Both the position numbers and the translations under genes were made by a program. Positions 1 to 8,785 of a stretch of 64,000 nt of DNA are shown here, one piece after another (position 1 is the stretch's first letter; each line of letters begins with the position of its first letter). Below the pieces are notes generated by a model. The model made no database searches. It was not told the origin of the DNA and saw only the letters and a program-made list of their open reading frames with translations. The stretch lies in contig CAWDEX010000001.1 of the NCBI GenBank assembly GCA_963801475.1, positions 1,488,001 through 1,552,000 of the forward strand, written 5' to 3'. The stretch comes from DAOMFB01 sp963801475 (lineage in GTDB: Bacteria; Acidobacteriota; Thermoanaerobaculia; UBA5066).

Positions 1-386
1 GGATCGGCAGCGAAGCGGCTCGGGAGGAATTTGAGGGCGACGCTTCGCCCGAGGCGGCTGTCGCGGGCCTCGTAGACCTCACCCATCCCTCCTCGTCCGA
101 GCATTCGAAGGACGACGTAGGCACCGGCCTGGGTCCCGGCCGGGATCGTCCCCTCGAGGGGCGGCTCGGATGGCCCGGCCGAAGACTTCTCGAAGACCCG
201 GCCGGCGAGGTCGCCCTTGAGAAGAAGCGCCTCGACCTCTCTCCGGAGTTCCACGTCCGCGCCGCATGCGTCGTGTAGGAAGAAGGCTCGCTCTGCCTCG
301 GGGCGGGCGACCGCCGACCGATAGATCCGTTCCACGTCCCGCCATCGTTCGGGAGACAGGGTCGCCTTCGAGATGTCTGCGGTCAC
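1..386 (-). CDS. Serine/threonine protein kinase, N-terminal part (runs off left edge)
   Basis: The visible 128 residues start at a GTG with GGAGG upstream. The first ~85 residues contain an ERWRDVERIY...RPEAERAFFL...LRREVEALL pattern, which is typical of the region preceding the kinase domain in Acidobacteriota-type kinases. The glycine-rich ATP loop follows (LGRGGMGEVYEARD) and then the VALKFL strand that carries the ATP-binding lysine. The catalytic loop and C-terminal part lie outside the window, so the sensor or repeat domain is unknown. By family it should phosphorylate Ser/Thr on partner proteins, probably from the inner membrane. It starts 19 bases after the hydrogenase protease stop on the same strand, but nothing ties it functionally to that operon. 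Confidence 0.85.
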   Translation of the reverse strand, partial: MTADISKATLSPERWRDVERIYRSAVARPEAERAFFLHDACGADVELRREVEALLLKGDLAGRVFEKSSAGPSEPPLEGTIPAGTQAGAYVVLRMLGRGGMGEVYEARDSRLGRSVALKFLPSRFAAD

Positions 387-405
387 GTGAGCCCTCCGGA
401 GACTC

Positions 406-885
406 TCACGTTTCGACCGCGTCCCGGACAAGTTCGGCGACACGGGGGAGGGAGGAGGCGACTTCGGGGCTCAGCTCGGCGTGGAGGCCCTCGGGAAGGG
501 TCTTCACGGAGACGACGATGAGGACGACCTCGGGGGCGTGCCCGAGGAGGGCGGCGGACTCGACGAGGTCCTTGAGTCCGATGTCGTGGGCGCTGAGCGT
601 TTTCGGGTAGTCCGAGGCGAAGCGTGGACGGATGACGCGGACGGTTCCGGGAGGCTGGCCGTCCATGGTCGCATCGACGAGAACGATCCGCTCGAAGTCC
701 TGGAAGAGGGAAAGGAGGTGGAAGCCCCCCGTCCCGCCGTCGAGAAGGGTCACGTGCGGCGGCCAGGATTCCTGCTCCAGCCGCCGCACCGCGTGAACGC
801 CGGCCCCCTCGTCGCCGAGAAGAACGTTTCCCACGCCCAGAACCAGGACCGGCCGGGCTTTCTCCTCCGGCCGGTCCCCGATCAC
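406..885 (-). CDS. hyaD: Hydrogenase maturation protease, HyaD/HybD type
   Basis: This 159-residue endopeptidase would remove the C-terminal peptide of the hydrogenase large subunit once nickel is inserted. The nickel-binding residues of the HybD family are visible: Glu in LLGDEGAG near residue 25, Asp in LVDATMDG, and His in LSAHDIGLKD. The start is a GTG whose GTGA overlaps the hyaC stop, preceded by GGAG; this overlap is why I prefer it to an ATG at 918, which would overlap hyaC by 37 bases. It is the last gene of the hya operon. Its likely substrate is HyaB, which carries a cleavable 15-residue tail after DPCIACAVH. Confidence 0.88.
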   Translation of the reverse strand: MIGDRPEEKARPVLVLGVGNVLLGDEGAGVHAVRRLEQESWPPHVTLLDGGTGGFHLLSLFQDFERIVLVDATMDGQPPGTVRVIRPRFASDYPKTLSAHDIGLKDLVESAALLGHAPEVVLIVVSVKTLPEGLHAELSPEVASSLPRVAELVRDAVET

Positions 886-1562
886 GGCTTCTCCGCCGGC
901 CTCTCGACGAACTTCCATCCTCCGACCATGGAGGAGATGACGCCGCGTCCCTCGACGTAGTCGTGGTAGAAGACGAGGTAGACGTGGATCATCGAGAAGA
1001 CGATGAAGAACCACATCGTCATGTGGTGCCACTGGCGGACCGCGAAGTCGCCGCCCATCAGCGGCACGATCCAGGCGAAGAGGTGCGGCAGCTTCGCCGT
1101 GCTCATCGCGGCGTAGAGCCCGAACCCCGTCACGCACTGGAACAGGAAGGCCAGGAACGAGACGAAGTAGGTGAACCCGGCGATCGGGTTGTGGCCGATC
1201 GACAGGAGGTGCGACGCCTTGGCCTGGAGGATGTCGACCTTCAGGACCTCGACGGCCTCGCGGCGCTGGTCCTTCCGGAAGGGGAGGAACTTCGGCCAGC
1301 GGGCCCAGGTGTTGCCGACGAAGCCCCAGTAGATGCGGACGACGAAGTTGAAGAAGAAGACGAACGCGGCCACGAAGTGGATGAAGCGGACGGTGCCGAA
1401 CCAGTAGCTGAAGGAAGCCTCCTGGGCGCTCTGGAGGGCCGGGGGGGTGCCGATGAGGTAGCCGGTGACCGCCAGCACGACGACGCAGAGCGCGTTCACC
1501 CAGTGGTAGAAACGGACGGGCAGCTCCCAGACGTAGACGCGCCGGACTTCATGTTTCTTCAT
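882..1562 (-). CDS. hyaC: [NiFe]-hydrogenase b-type cytochrome subunit
   Basis: This 226-residue integral membrane diheme cytochrome b anchors group 1 hydrogenases and passes electrons to quinone. It has four hydrophobic helices. Candidate heme-ligand histidines are visible in FYHWVNA (helix 1), RFIHFVAA (helix 2), RQWHHMTMW and SMIHVYLVFYHDY (last helices), matching the HyaC/HupC/HoxZ family in length and order. A GGAGG lies just upstream of the ATG, 10 bases after the hyaB stop. The TGA stop overlaps the protease start. The gene is intact, unlike the two catalytic-subunit genes upstream. Confidence 0.9.
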   Translation of the reverse strand: MKKHEVRRVYVWELPVRFYHWVNALCVVVLAVTGYLIGTPPALQSAQEASFSYWFGTVRFIHFVAAFVFFFNFVVRIYWGFVGNTWARWPKFLPFRKDQRREAVEVLKVDILQAKASHLLSIGHNPIAGFTYFVSFLAFLFQCVTGFGLYAAMSTAKLPHLFAWIVPLMGGDFAVRQWHHMTMWFFIVFSMIHVYLVFYHDYVEGRGVISSMVGGWKFVERPAEKP

Positions 1563-1572
1563 GGAGCGCCTC

Positions 1573-3291
<1,719 letters not shown>

Positions 3292-3298
3292 GGCGTCC

Positions 3299-4423
3299 TC
3301 ACTTGTGCGGACCGGTCACCTCGTCGGGTGTCCGGTCGCTCTTCTCGATGCCCTGGCGGATCTGCTTGCGCTTGCGGATGTTGGTCGTCGACGGCGTGGG
3401 CCGCGATGCCGACGGCCGCGGCGGCCCCGACCGCCACGCCGACCTTGTCGGCGGTCGTCTCGATGCCGAAGCCGGGGAAGGACGGCAGGTGCTGGTAGAA
3501 GGGGCCGTTGTCCCAGAACTTCGCCTCGCTGCAGCCGATGCAGCCGTGGCCCGACTGGATCGGGTAGCTGACGCCGTTGTTCCAGCGGATGACGCCGCAG
3601 GCGTTGTAGGTCACCGGGCCGCGGCAGCCCATCTTGTAGAGGCAGTAGCCGCGTTTGGCGTTCTCGTCGTCGAACGACTCGACGAACAGGCCGGCGTCGT
3701 AGTTCGGACGCCGGTAGCAGGTGTCGTGGACGCGCCGGGAGTAGAACGCCTTCGGCCGGCCGAGCCCGTCGAGCTGCGGGATGCGGTCGAAGGCGAGGAG
3801 ATGGACGATCGTGCCGGCCATCACCTCGGCGATCGGCGGGCAGCCGGGGACGTTGATGATCGGCTTGCCGGAGATGATCTTGTGGATCGGCGTGGCGCCC
3901 GTCGGGTTCGGGTTCGCGGCCTGGATGCAGCCGTTCGAGGCGCAGCTGCCCCAGGCGACGATGGCCTTGGCGCCCGCGGCCGCCTCCTTGACGATGTCGA
4001 GGGCCGTCCGCCCGCCGATGCAGCAGTAGACGCCGCCGTCGGCCGTCGGGACCGACCCCTCGACGAGCATCAGGTACTGGCCCTTGTACTTCTTCATCGT
4101 GTCGTGCAGGGCCTCCTCGGCCTGTTGCCGGCCGCGGCCTGCAGCGTCTCGGTGTAGTCGAGCGAGATCTTGTCGAGCAGGATGTCGGCCACGATCGGGT
4201 GCGACGAGCGGATGAACGACTCGCTGCAGCAGGTGCATTCCTGGAAGTGGAACCAGACGACCGGCAGGCGGGGCTTGGTGTCCATCGCCTGGACGACGTC
4301 GCCGAGAGCGCTCTGGTGGATGCCGGCGGCCGCGGCCATCCAACCGCAGAACTGCAGGAAATCGCGCCGCGAGTAGCCGGCGAGGCGGGCCTGCTCCCAG
4401 ATGGTCAATCTCTTGTCGCTCAT
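3299..4423 (-). CDS. hyaA: [NiFe]-hydrogenase small (Fe-S) subunit, oxygen-tolerant type, with two apparent frameshifts
   Basis: This gene encodes the three-cluster electron-transfer subunit exported by Tat. The N-terminus has the twin-arginine motif SRRDFLQF followed by a hydrophobic stretch. The proximal-cluster cysteines are in ECTCCSES, GSCASNGC and NVPGCPP. The extra Cys in CTCC and the extra Cys at the end of CASNGC match the six-Cys 4Fe-3S cluster of oxygen-tolerant enzymes such as R. eutropha MBH and E. coli Hyd-1. Medial and distal ligands are present (HDTC, CLYKMGC, YNAC, GHGCIGC). A C-terminal hydrophobic anchor precedes a basic tail. One base seems missing near 4124-4127 and one extra near 3384-3396. 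The start is ATG with GGAGGAG, overlapping the upstream stop (TGATG). Confidence 0.88.
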
Positions 4424-4683
4424 CACTCCTCCTCGACGTTTCGGCCCGGTCGCCACCCGGCCGCCCGGCGGTTCGGGGGCAGCTCGGGGGAGACGTTGAC
4501 GACGCGGATCTCGGCCTCGACGCGCACGTGATCTCCCAGGTGGGTGTCTTCGGGAACTCCGTTCGAGGCGACGAGGCTGTGGGGCTCGAGGGCCACGGTC
4601 AGGGTGCGGCGCCCGCCCCGCTGAGACACCTCGATCACCTCGCCCCGGAGCAGAAGCGTCTGGGTCTCGACGGTTTCGTGCAT
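4423..4683 (-). CDS. Small protein of unknown function leading the hya operon
   Basis: An 86-residue protein (if started at the ATG at 4683) that I do not recognise. It looks like alternating beta strands (TLLLRGEVIEVSQ, RTLTVALEPHSLVA, HVRVEAEIRVVNV) and then a proline/arginine-rich tail, suggesting a small beta-barrel. It has no cysteines or membrane segment. It overlaps hyaA by TGATG, so the two are probably translationally coupled. An ATG at 4701 is in frame but lies upstream of the expected transcription start of the sigma-54 promoter at 4702-4717, so I prefer 4683. There is no clear Shine-Dalgarno at either ATG, so the start is uncertain. Its position suggests an accessory or assembly role, which is inference only. 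Confidence 0.6.
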   Translation of the reverse strand: MHETVETQTLLLRGEVIEVSQRGGRRTLTVALEPHSLVASNGVPEDTHLGDHVRVEAEIRVVNVSPELPPNRRAAGWRPGRNVEEE

Positions 4684-4701
4684 CGCGTTGGCGGAATCCA
4701 T

Positions 4702-4717
4702 TGCAATCGGCCCGCCA
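4702..4717 (-). promoter_or_regulatory. Sigma-54 (-24/-12) promoter of the hya operon
   Basis: Read on the minus strand, TGGCGGGCCGATTGCA matches the consensus TGGCACG-N4-TTGCA in all invariant bases (GG and GC exactly 10 bases apart), with two mismatches inside the -24 box. The predicted start is near 4691, just ahead of the small gene and hyaA. Two sigma-54-type activators are encoded nearby (5797-6786 and 11533-12918). Confidence 0.68.
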
Positions 4718-4868
4718 GCCGCGAATCGATCATCCGATGTTCCAGAAAGGCGCGGTTGGCCGGGGTTCCTTCTTCCCGCCGCGGCGGGCAGGGCCGCGGC
4801 GTACGGGCTTGTGCCCACGGGTACCCGCTGGTTCTGACGGTTTTCCGCAGGCTCGAGAGCCGGACGGC

Positions 4869-5414
4869 TCAGGCTCCCGAATCCCTCGCGAGGGCCTGGA
4901 GCTTCAGAACCGTCCGCCAGTTCCGCGTCGTGGCGGCTTTCCCCGCCCGCCCCAGCAGCGCCTCGCCCGCTTTGCTCTGGAGGCTGCCGAGGGGGCAGAA
5001 GAAGTACGCGGCGTTCGGGCCGATCGCGAAGCGCTCGGGAGGGGCCACGAGCGATTCGACGACCTCGAGGGTCGAGAGCGCCTTCGAGTCCTGGACGAAG
5101 GCGACGAGGAGGCGGGACGGGTCGGTGGCGACGGCGGAGAGGGGGTTCTCGGCGACGATGGCTCGGAGCTCCGACGCCGTTTTGACGATCACGGGCACCT
5201 CGAGATGGAGCCTCCTGGAGATCGCCGCGGCGATGTCCGCCGCGTGCCGGACCGGCGGGCCGTTTCCGGCGCGGAAGACCGCGTTTCCGCTGTTGAGGAC
5301 GGTCGCGACGCCGCCGTAGCCGAGATCGGAAAGGAGGCGGCACAGCTCGGACATGGCAACGCGCTTGGCCTTTCCGACGTTCACTCCGCGGAGGAGGGCG
5401 ACAAAGACGGGCAT
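4869..5414 (-). CDS. DUF1697 family protein
   Basis: A 181-residue protein with the family hallmarks: N-terminal VFVALLRGVNVGK, a central LNSGNAVF strand, and a C-terminal region ending TTRNWRTVLKLQAL (the usual TTRNWNTV..L pattern). The biochemical role of this widespread family is not established. It lies between the two hydrogenase operons on the same strand and reads away from an integron-integrase remnant that begins within about 50 bases. That layout resembles a gene cassette next to intI, though I found no convincing attC site. It probably has no role in hydrogen metabolism. Confidence 0.85.
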   Translation of the reverse strand: MPVFVALLRGVNVGKAKRVAMSELCRLLSDLGYGGVATVLNSGNAVFRAGNGPPVRHAADIAAAISRRLHLEVPVIVKTASELRAIVAENPLSAVATDPSRLLVAFVQDSKALSTLEVVESLVAPPERFAIGPNAAYFFCPLGSLQSKAGEALLGRAGKAATTRNWRTVLKLQALARDSGA

Positions 5415-5462
5415 CGGGGTCGACGGACGATATCGCGTTCAGCGGCGAGCGCAGCGAGTCCG

Positions 5463-5741
5463 CTGCACCGCGGGGTCATGCGGCGCTCGCGGCCGTGCGC
5501 GCGAAGAAACGAGCGCGGGCGGCGGCAAGGGGGCGGCGGAGGTCCGGGAGTTCCTGACCCGGTGAGCTGCCACACCCTCCGGCACGGCTTCCCGACGCAC
5601 CTCCTCGCCGGCGGGTACGACATCCGGACCGTGCAGGAGCTGCCGGGGCACGCGCACGTCTCGACGACGAAGATCTACACGCACGTCCTCGCCCGCCCGG
5701 GCGTCACGGTCCGGAGCCCCCTCGACCGGCTCGCGCGCTGA
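5463..5741 (+). pseudogene. Integron-type tyrosine recombinase (IntI) remnant
   Basis: From about 5562 the plus strand encodes the C-terminal catalytic end of an integron integrase: SCHTLRHGFPTHLLAGGYD, then IRTVQELPGHAHVSTTKIYTHVL and a closing VRSPLD. This includes the HxLRH box (His, Arg), the second GH box and the catalytic Tyr of IYTHVL. Upstream, only degraded pieces are recognisable (LHRGVM, then a shifted frame), and the N-terminal core-binding domain and first catalytic Arg are missing. Substitutions such as SFATHLL to GFPTHLL and ELLGH to ELPGH suggest decay. It is a relic of a past integron or recombination event. Confidence 0.8.
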
Positions 5742-5753
5742 AAGGGGGAGGCG

Positions 5754-5780
5754 GCCGGGGATGCGGGGTCGTCCCCCGGC
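5754..5780 (-). terminator. Possible terminator hairpin between regulator gene and integrase remnant
   Basis: A 7-bp perfect stem (GCCGGGG at 5754-5760, CCCCGGC at 5774-5780) with a 13-base loop lies 17 bases after the stop of the regulator gene and between two convergent reading directions. There is no T-run, so a factor-independent role is unproven. Confidence 0.35.
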
Positions 5781-5796
5781 GTCTGCCGCGTCGCCT

Positions 5797-6786
5797 TCAG
5801 TCGACGTCGAGGTCGGCGCCGCCGTCGAGGCCGTACTTCCGGAGCTTGTCGCGCATCGTGGAGAGGGAGAGGCCGAGGGCCCTCGCCGCCCGGCTCCGGT
5901 TTCCCCCTGCCTCCTTCAGGGCCTGCCGGAGGAGGTTCGTCTCGAGACACTCCACCACTTCGCCGAAGGAGAAAGACTGCTCGGCGAAGCAGCGGGCGCA
6001 GGCACGGGTCAGAAGGTCGACCGGGTTCCCGTCCAGAAGCTCGGGCGGGAGGTCCTCCAGGCTGATCTCGTCTTTCGCGAAGAGGGATATCCGCTGGATG
6101 ACGTTGCGAAGCTCGCGCACGTTTCCGGGCCAGTGATAGCGCTCGAGGGCCCGCTCGGCGCCGGCCGAGACGCGGAGCTCTTTCTCCGGGGCGAAGCGCT
6201 GAAGGAAGTGCGAGACGAGGAGCGGCACGTCCTCGGGACGGAGGCGGAGCGGGGGAATCTCGATCGGGACGACGTTCAGCCGGTAGTAGAGGTCGGCGCG
6301 GAAGAGCCCCCGGTCGACGAGGTCCTTGAGGTTCACCTTCGACGCGCTGACGAGTCGGACGTCGATCGGTTGAGTCGAGGTGGCGCCGACGCGCATCACC
6401 TCGCGCGCCTCGAGGACGCGGAGAAGCTTCGGCTGAATGGAGTGCGGGACGTCGTCGACGTCGTCGAGGAAGATCGTCCCGCCGTCCGCGATCTCGAAGA
6501 GCCCCTTCTTGGCCTGGACAGCGTGGGTGAAGGAGCCGCGCTCGTGGCCGAACAGCTCGCTTTCCAGGAGGTCGTGCGGCACGGCCGAGAGGGAAATCTT
6601 CACGAGCGGGCCGTCGCGCCGGGGGCTGAGACGGTGGACGGTGTCGGCAAAGAGCTCCTTGCCGACGCCGGTCTCGCCCAGGAGAAGGACCGGACTGTCG
6701 GATGCCGCCACGGTGGGCATCCTCTCGAGGAGCGCGCGCATCCGGTCGCTCTGCGTCACGATCGAGGGATAGGGCAGGTTCTTCAT
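5797..6786 (-). CDS. Sigma-54-type AAA+ transcriptional activator without receiver domain, divergent motifs
   Basis: A 329-residue protein made only of an AAA+ domain and a Fis-type helix-turn-helix (NRSRAARALGLSLSTMRDKL near 294-313). Walker A is GETGVGKE (37-44). The sigma-54 contact loop is GSFTHA (84-89) instead of GAFTGA, Walker B ends LDD rather than LDE (107-109), and the sensor I segment is SASKVNL instead of the usual ATNRDL. The arginine region LFRADLYYRLNV is kept. With no receiver or GAF domain it is either constitutive or controlled by protein contact. It ends the sigma-54-driven hydrogenase-associated operon, 31 bases after the protease gene. It could be a reduced-activity or sigma-54-independent regulator. 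Confidence 0.85.
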   Translation of the reverse strand: MKNLPYPSIVTQSDRMRALLERMPTVAASDSPVLLLGETGVGKELFADTVHRLSPRRDGPLVKISLSAVPHDLLESELFGHERGSFTHAVQAKKGLFEIADGGTIFLDDVDDVPHSIQPKLLRVLEAREVMRVGATSTQPIDVRLVSASKVNLKDLVDRGLFRADLYYRLNVVPIEIPPLRLRPEDVPLLVSHFLQRFAPEKELRVSAGAERALERYHWPGNVRELRNVIQRISLFAKDEISLEDLPPELLDGNPVDLLTRACARCFAEQSFSFGEVVECLETNLLRQALKEAGGNRSRAARALGLSLSTMRDKLRKYGLDGGADLDVD

Positions 6787-6817
6787 CGCGGGAGGATCTT
6801 GTCCCCGAGGGATACAG

Positions 6818-7327
6818 CTATCGTAACCCGGTCCGCCGCGTGGGCGGGAAGCCGATCTCCACGAGCAGGTCGACGACCGCCTTCGCCGCCTCGGGGACGG
6901 CGTCGCCGACGGGAGGCGTCAGGCCGATCCCGGCTTCGACGCGTTGCGGCTCGACACCGACGACCGTCACGCTCTCGGGGGCCTGGCCGGTCGTCTCCAG
7001 CAGGAGGAGCGTCTCGCGAAGGTCGAGCGAATGTGCGGAGAGGCGGGCCGTCGGGGAAGGACCGATCGCTTCCACCCGCGAAAACCTCCGGACCCGCCCC
7101 GGCCCGCCGCCGCTCTTCACGGCATCCACGAGGACGGCGTGCCGGCAGTCCGAGAGAAGGACCATCAGGTCGAGGCCGGGCGTGCCGGCGTCGGCCAAAA
7201 AGACGCCGGCGGGGAAGTCCCATCCGGCGCGGAGCGCATCGACGACCCGGGGCCCGAAAGCGTCATCGCCCCGGAAGAGGCTTCCGAGGCCGATGACGCG
7301 GACGGGGCGCTTCGAGACGCTGGGCAA
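6818..7327 (-). CDS. Second hydrogenase maturation protease
   Basis: A 169-residue member of the HycI/HybD/HoxW peptidase family. It begins RVIGLGSLFRGDDAFG and keeps the Asp of VLVDAV and the His of LSAHSLDL. The nickel-ligand Glu of HybD is Asp here (GDDAFG), a form seen in HoxW-like proteases of soluble hydrogenases. The start is a TTG two bases after the preceding stop; no better start with a ribosome site was seen. It shares only general family features with the 406-885 protease, so it probably serves a different large subunit, which is not encoded in this window. Confidence 0.82.
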   Translation of the reverse strand: MPSVSKRPVRVIGLGSLFRGDDAFGPRVVDALRAGWDFPAGVFLADAGTPGLDLMVLLSDCRHAVLVDAVKSGGGPGRVRRFSRVEAIGPSPTARLSAHSLDLRETLLLLETTGQAPESVTVVGVEPQRVEAGIGLTPPVGDAVPEAAKAVVDLLVEIGFPPTRRTGLR

Positions 7328-7328
7328 T

Positions 7329-8078
7329 CTACCGGGTTGGATTCTGCTCCCGGGCCGACTCGGCCTCGGACGGCGACAGGCCGCCGAGGAAGGAGGAAAT
7401 GACGCTGCTCCAACGGTCCGGCGGCAGAAGAGTCGCCGGATGCTCGACGAGCTGGCCGCCGTCGGCGGCCGCGAAGCCGAGCTCGTGCTCCAGAGTGACC
7501 CGGAGACGGTCCTCCTCGCCGCGGAACCATGTGCGGGCCTTCACGCCCGTCGGAAGGCCCCGGTAGTCGTCGTCGATCGGGCGGACGGCGTAGAGCCAGC
7601 CGCGGCCGTAAGGGGATGCGTTCATGAGGCCGGGCATCCTCTCCACGGCGTGGTTGACCGCGAGGACCATCCCAGTGATCGGGGACGGAAGCCACGCCTC
7701 GCGCCCTTCCGAGCGAAGGTAGATGGCGGGCTCGCCCTTCCGGAGGAGACGTCCGGTCTTCGGCAGTTCGAGCGCCGAGAGGTTCGGGAAGAGCCTCTGG
7801 GCAAGGTCGTCCAGGCCGATCCGGAAGCCGCCGAGGAGCCGGCGGCCGAGCCAGGAGTGGCCCGGCGCATACCGGCGGCGGGGCAGGAGCTTCACGCCGC
7901 CGATGACCTCCATCCCCTCGCGGCGGCGCTTCAGCGCCCTGGCGCCCCGGACCGCCTCGAAGAGGATGAGCACGGGCGCGAGGATCGCGGCGAGGACGAC
8001 GAGGAAGAAGAGGAGCCTCACGACGAGGCCGCCGAGGAAGATCCCGGCGTTCTGGAGGATTTCGATGAGGGCGTTCAT
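7329..8078 (-). CDS. Membrane-anchored GcvH-like protein A (no lipoyl lysine)
   Basis: A 249-residue protein with an N-terminal membrane helix (about residues 11-42), then a glycine-cleavage-H-like fold: APGHSWL (equivalent of the EHEWV strand), FRIGLDDLAQ, and PSPITGMVLAVN (the APVSGEVVEVN hairpin). In H-protein the lipoylated lysine sits eight residues before the second Pro; here that position is Gly, within SEGREAWLPSP. Lipoylation is therefore unlikely. It is a paralogue of the next gene upstream and lies with HybA/NrfD-like genes. It may act as a structural or scaffold subunit of that membrane complex; this is inference. Confidence 0.75.
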   Translation of the reverse strand: MNALIEILQNAGIFLGGLVVRLLFFLVVLAAILAPVLILFEAVRGARALKRRREGMEVIGGVKLLPRRRYAPGHSWLGRRLLGGFRIGLDDLAQRLFPNLSALELPKTGRLLRKGEPAIYLRSEGREAWLPSPITGMVLAVNHAVERMPGLMNASPYGRGWLYAVRPIDDDYRGLPTGVKARTWFRGEEDRLRVTLEHELGFAAADGGQLVEHPATLLPPDRWSSVISSFLGGLSPSEAESAREQNPTR

Positions 8079-8094
8079 GGCGGATCTCCTTTCC

Positions 8095-8775
8095 TCACCG
8101 CGTCAGGAAGCTCGACCGGACCAGGTCGTCCCAGTGCTCCGGGTCGAGCTCGCGGGCGATCCCGTGAACGAGAGCGCCGCCGTCCTGCGCCAGCGAGAGG
8201 GCTTCGGGTCGGAAGGCGATCTGAAGGGCCTCGGCCGCTTCGGCGAGGAACTTCCGCGCCCTGTCGCCCGAAAAGAGCGTTCTGATGTTGCGGCTCAGCC
8301 GGTTCGGCTGGACCTTGAAGAGCCACCCCGCGCCGTACGGGTCGCCGTGAAGCGCGGCGGGATCGGAGAGGGCCAGCGGATTGACCTCGGTCACCGTGCC
8401 GTCGACCGGGGCGCGCAGAGCGAAACTCTGGCCGCCGGCGCGCACGCCGAAGGCGACGTTCCCCTGCTGTACCCTCCAGCCCACCGCCGGGAGCTCGAAG
8501 GCGTCGATCGGCCCCACGAGCCCGTGGCCGAAGTCGTCGATGCCGACCGCCACGCCGGCCCTCTCGGGCCGGGCCCACGCGTGGCCCCGGTGGAGGTGGA
8601 CGCCGTCCGGCACGTGGAACAGATCGGCGAAGCTGAAGGCGCGCGCCGTCGCCCGGGCCTTGGCCGGGGCGTTCATCGCGCGCCAGAAGGGGATGAAGAG
8701 AAGCAGGTAGGCCACGGCGATCCCGTATTCGAGGGCCTTCGTCGCGTGCGGGCTGAGAAGTTCGTGTCCGTTCAT
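8095..8775 (-). CDS. Membrane-anchored GcvH-like protein B (no lipoyl lysine)
   Basis: A 226-residue protein with one N-terminal hydrophobic helix (about residues 16-34) and an H-protein-like domain: HRGHAWAR, VAVGIDDFGHGLVG, then RAPVDGTVTEVN. The residue where H-protein carries lipoyl-lysine is Gly (RAGGQSFALRAP). A long C-terminal extension with no recognised motif follows. It sits 10 bases after the NrfD-like gene and 16 bases before its paralogue, so the trio is certainly co-transcribed. No glycine-cleavage partners (GcvT, GcvP) are nearby, which argues against a role in glycine catabolism. Confidence 0.75.
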   Translation of the reverse strand: MNGHELLSPHATKALEYGIAVAYLLLFIPFWRAMNAPAKARATARAFSFADLFHVPDGVHLHRGHAWARPERAGVAVGIDDFGHGLVGPIDAFELPAVGWRVQQGNVAFGVRAGGQSFALRAPVDGTVTEVNPLALSDPAALHGDPYGAGWLFKVQPNRLSRNIRTLFSGDRARKFLAEAAEALQIAFRPEALSLAQDGGALVHGIARELDPEHWDDLVRSSFLTR

Positions 8776-8785
8776 TTCGGCCTCT

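Noticed and set aside
5430..5465. attC-like inverted repeat next to the integrase remnant
   Set aside because: AGCGG/CCGCT arms are present, but the RYYYAAC/GTTRRRY core sites are not convincing, and no second site flanks the DUF1697 gene.
7329..8775. Annotation of the two GcvH-like genes as glycine-cleavage H protein
   Set aside because: The lipoyl-lysine is absent in both, they have membrane anchors, and no gcvT or gcvP is nearby.
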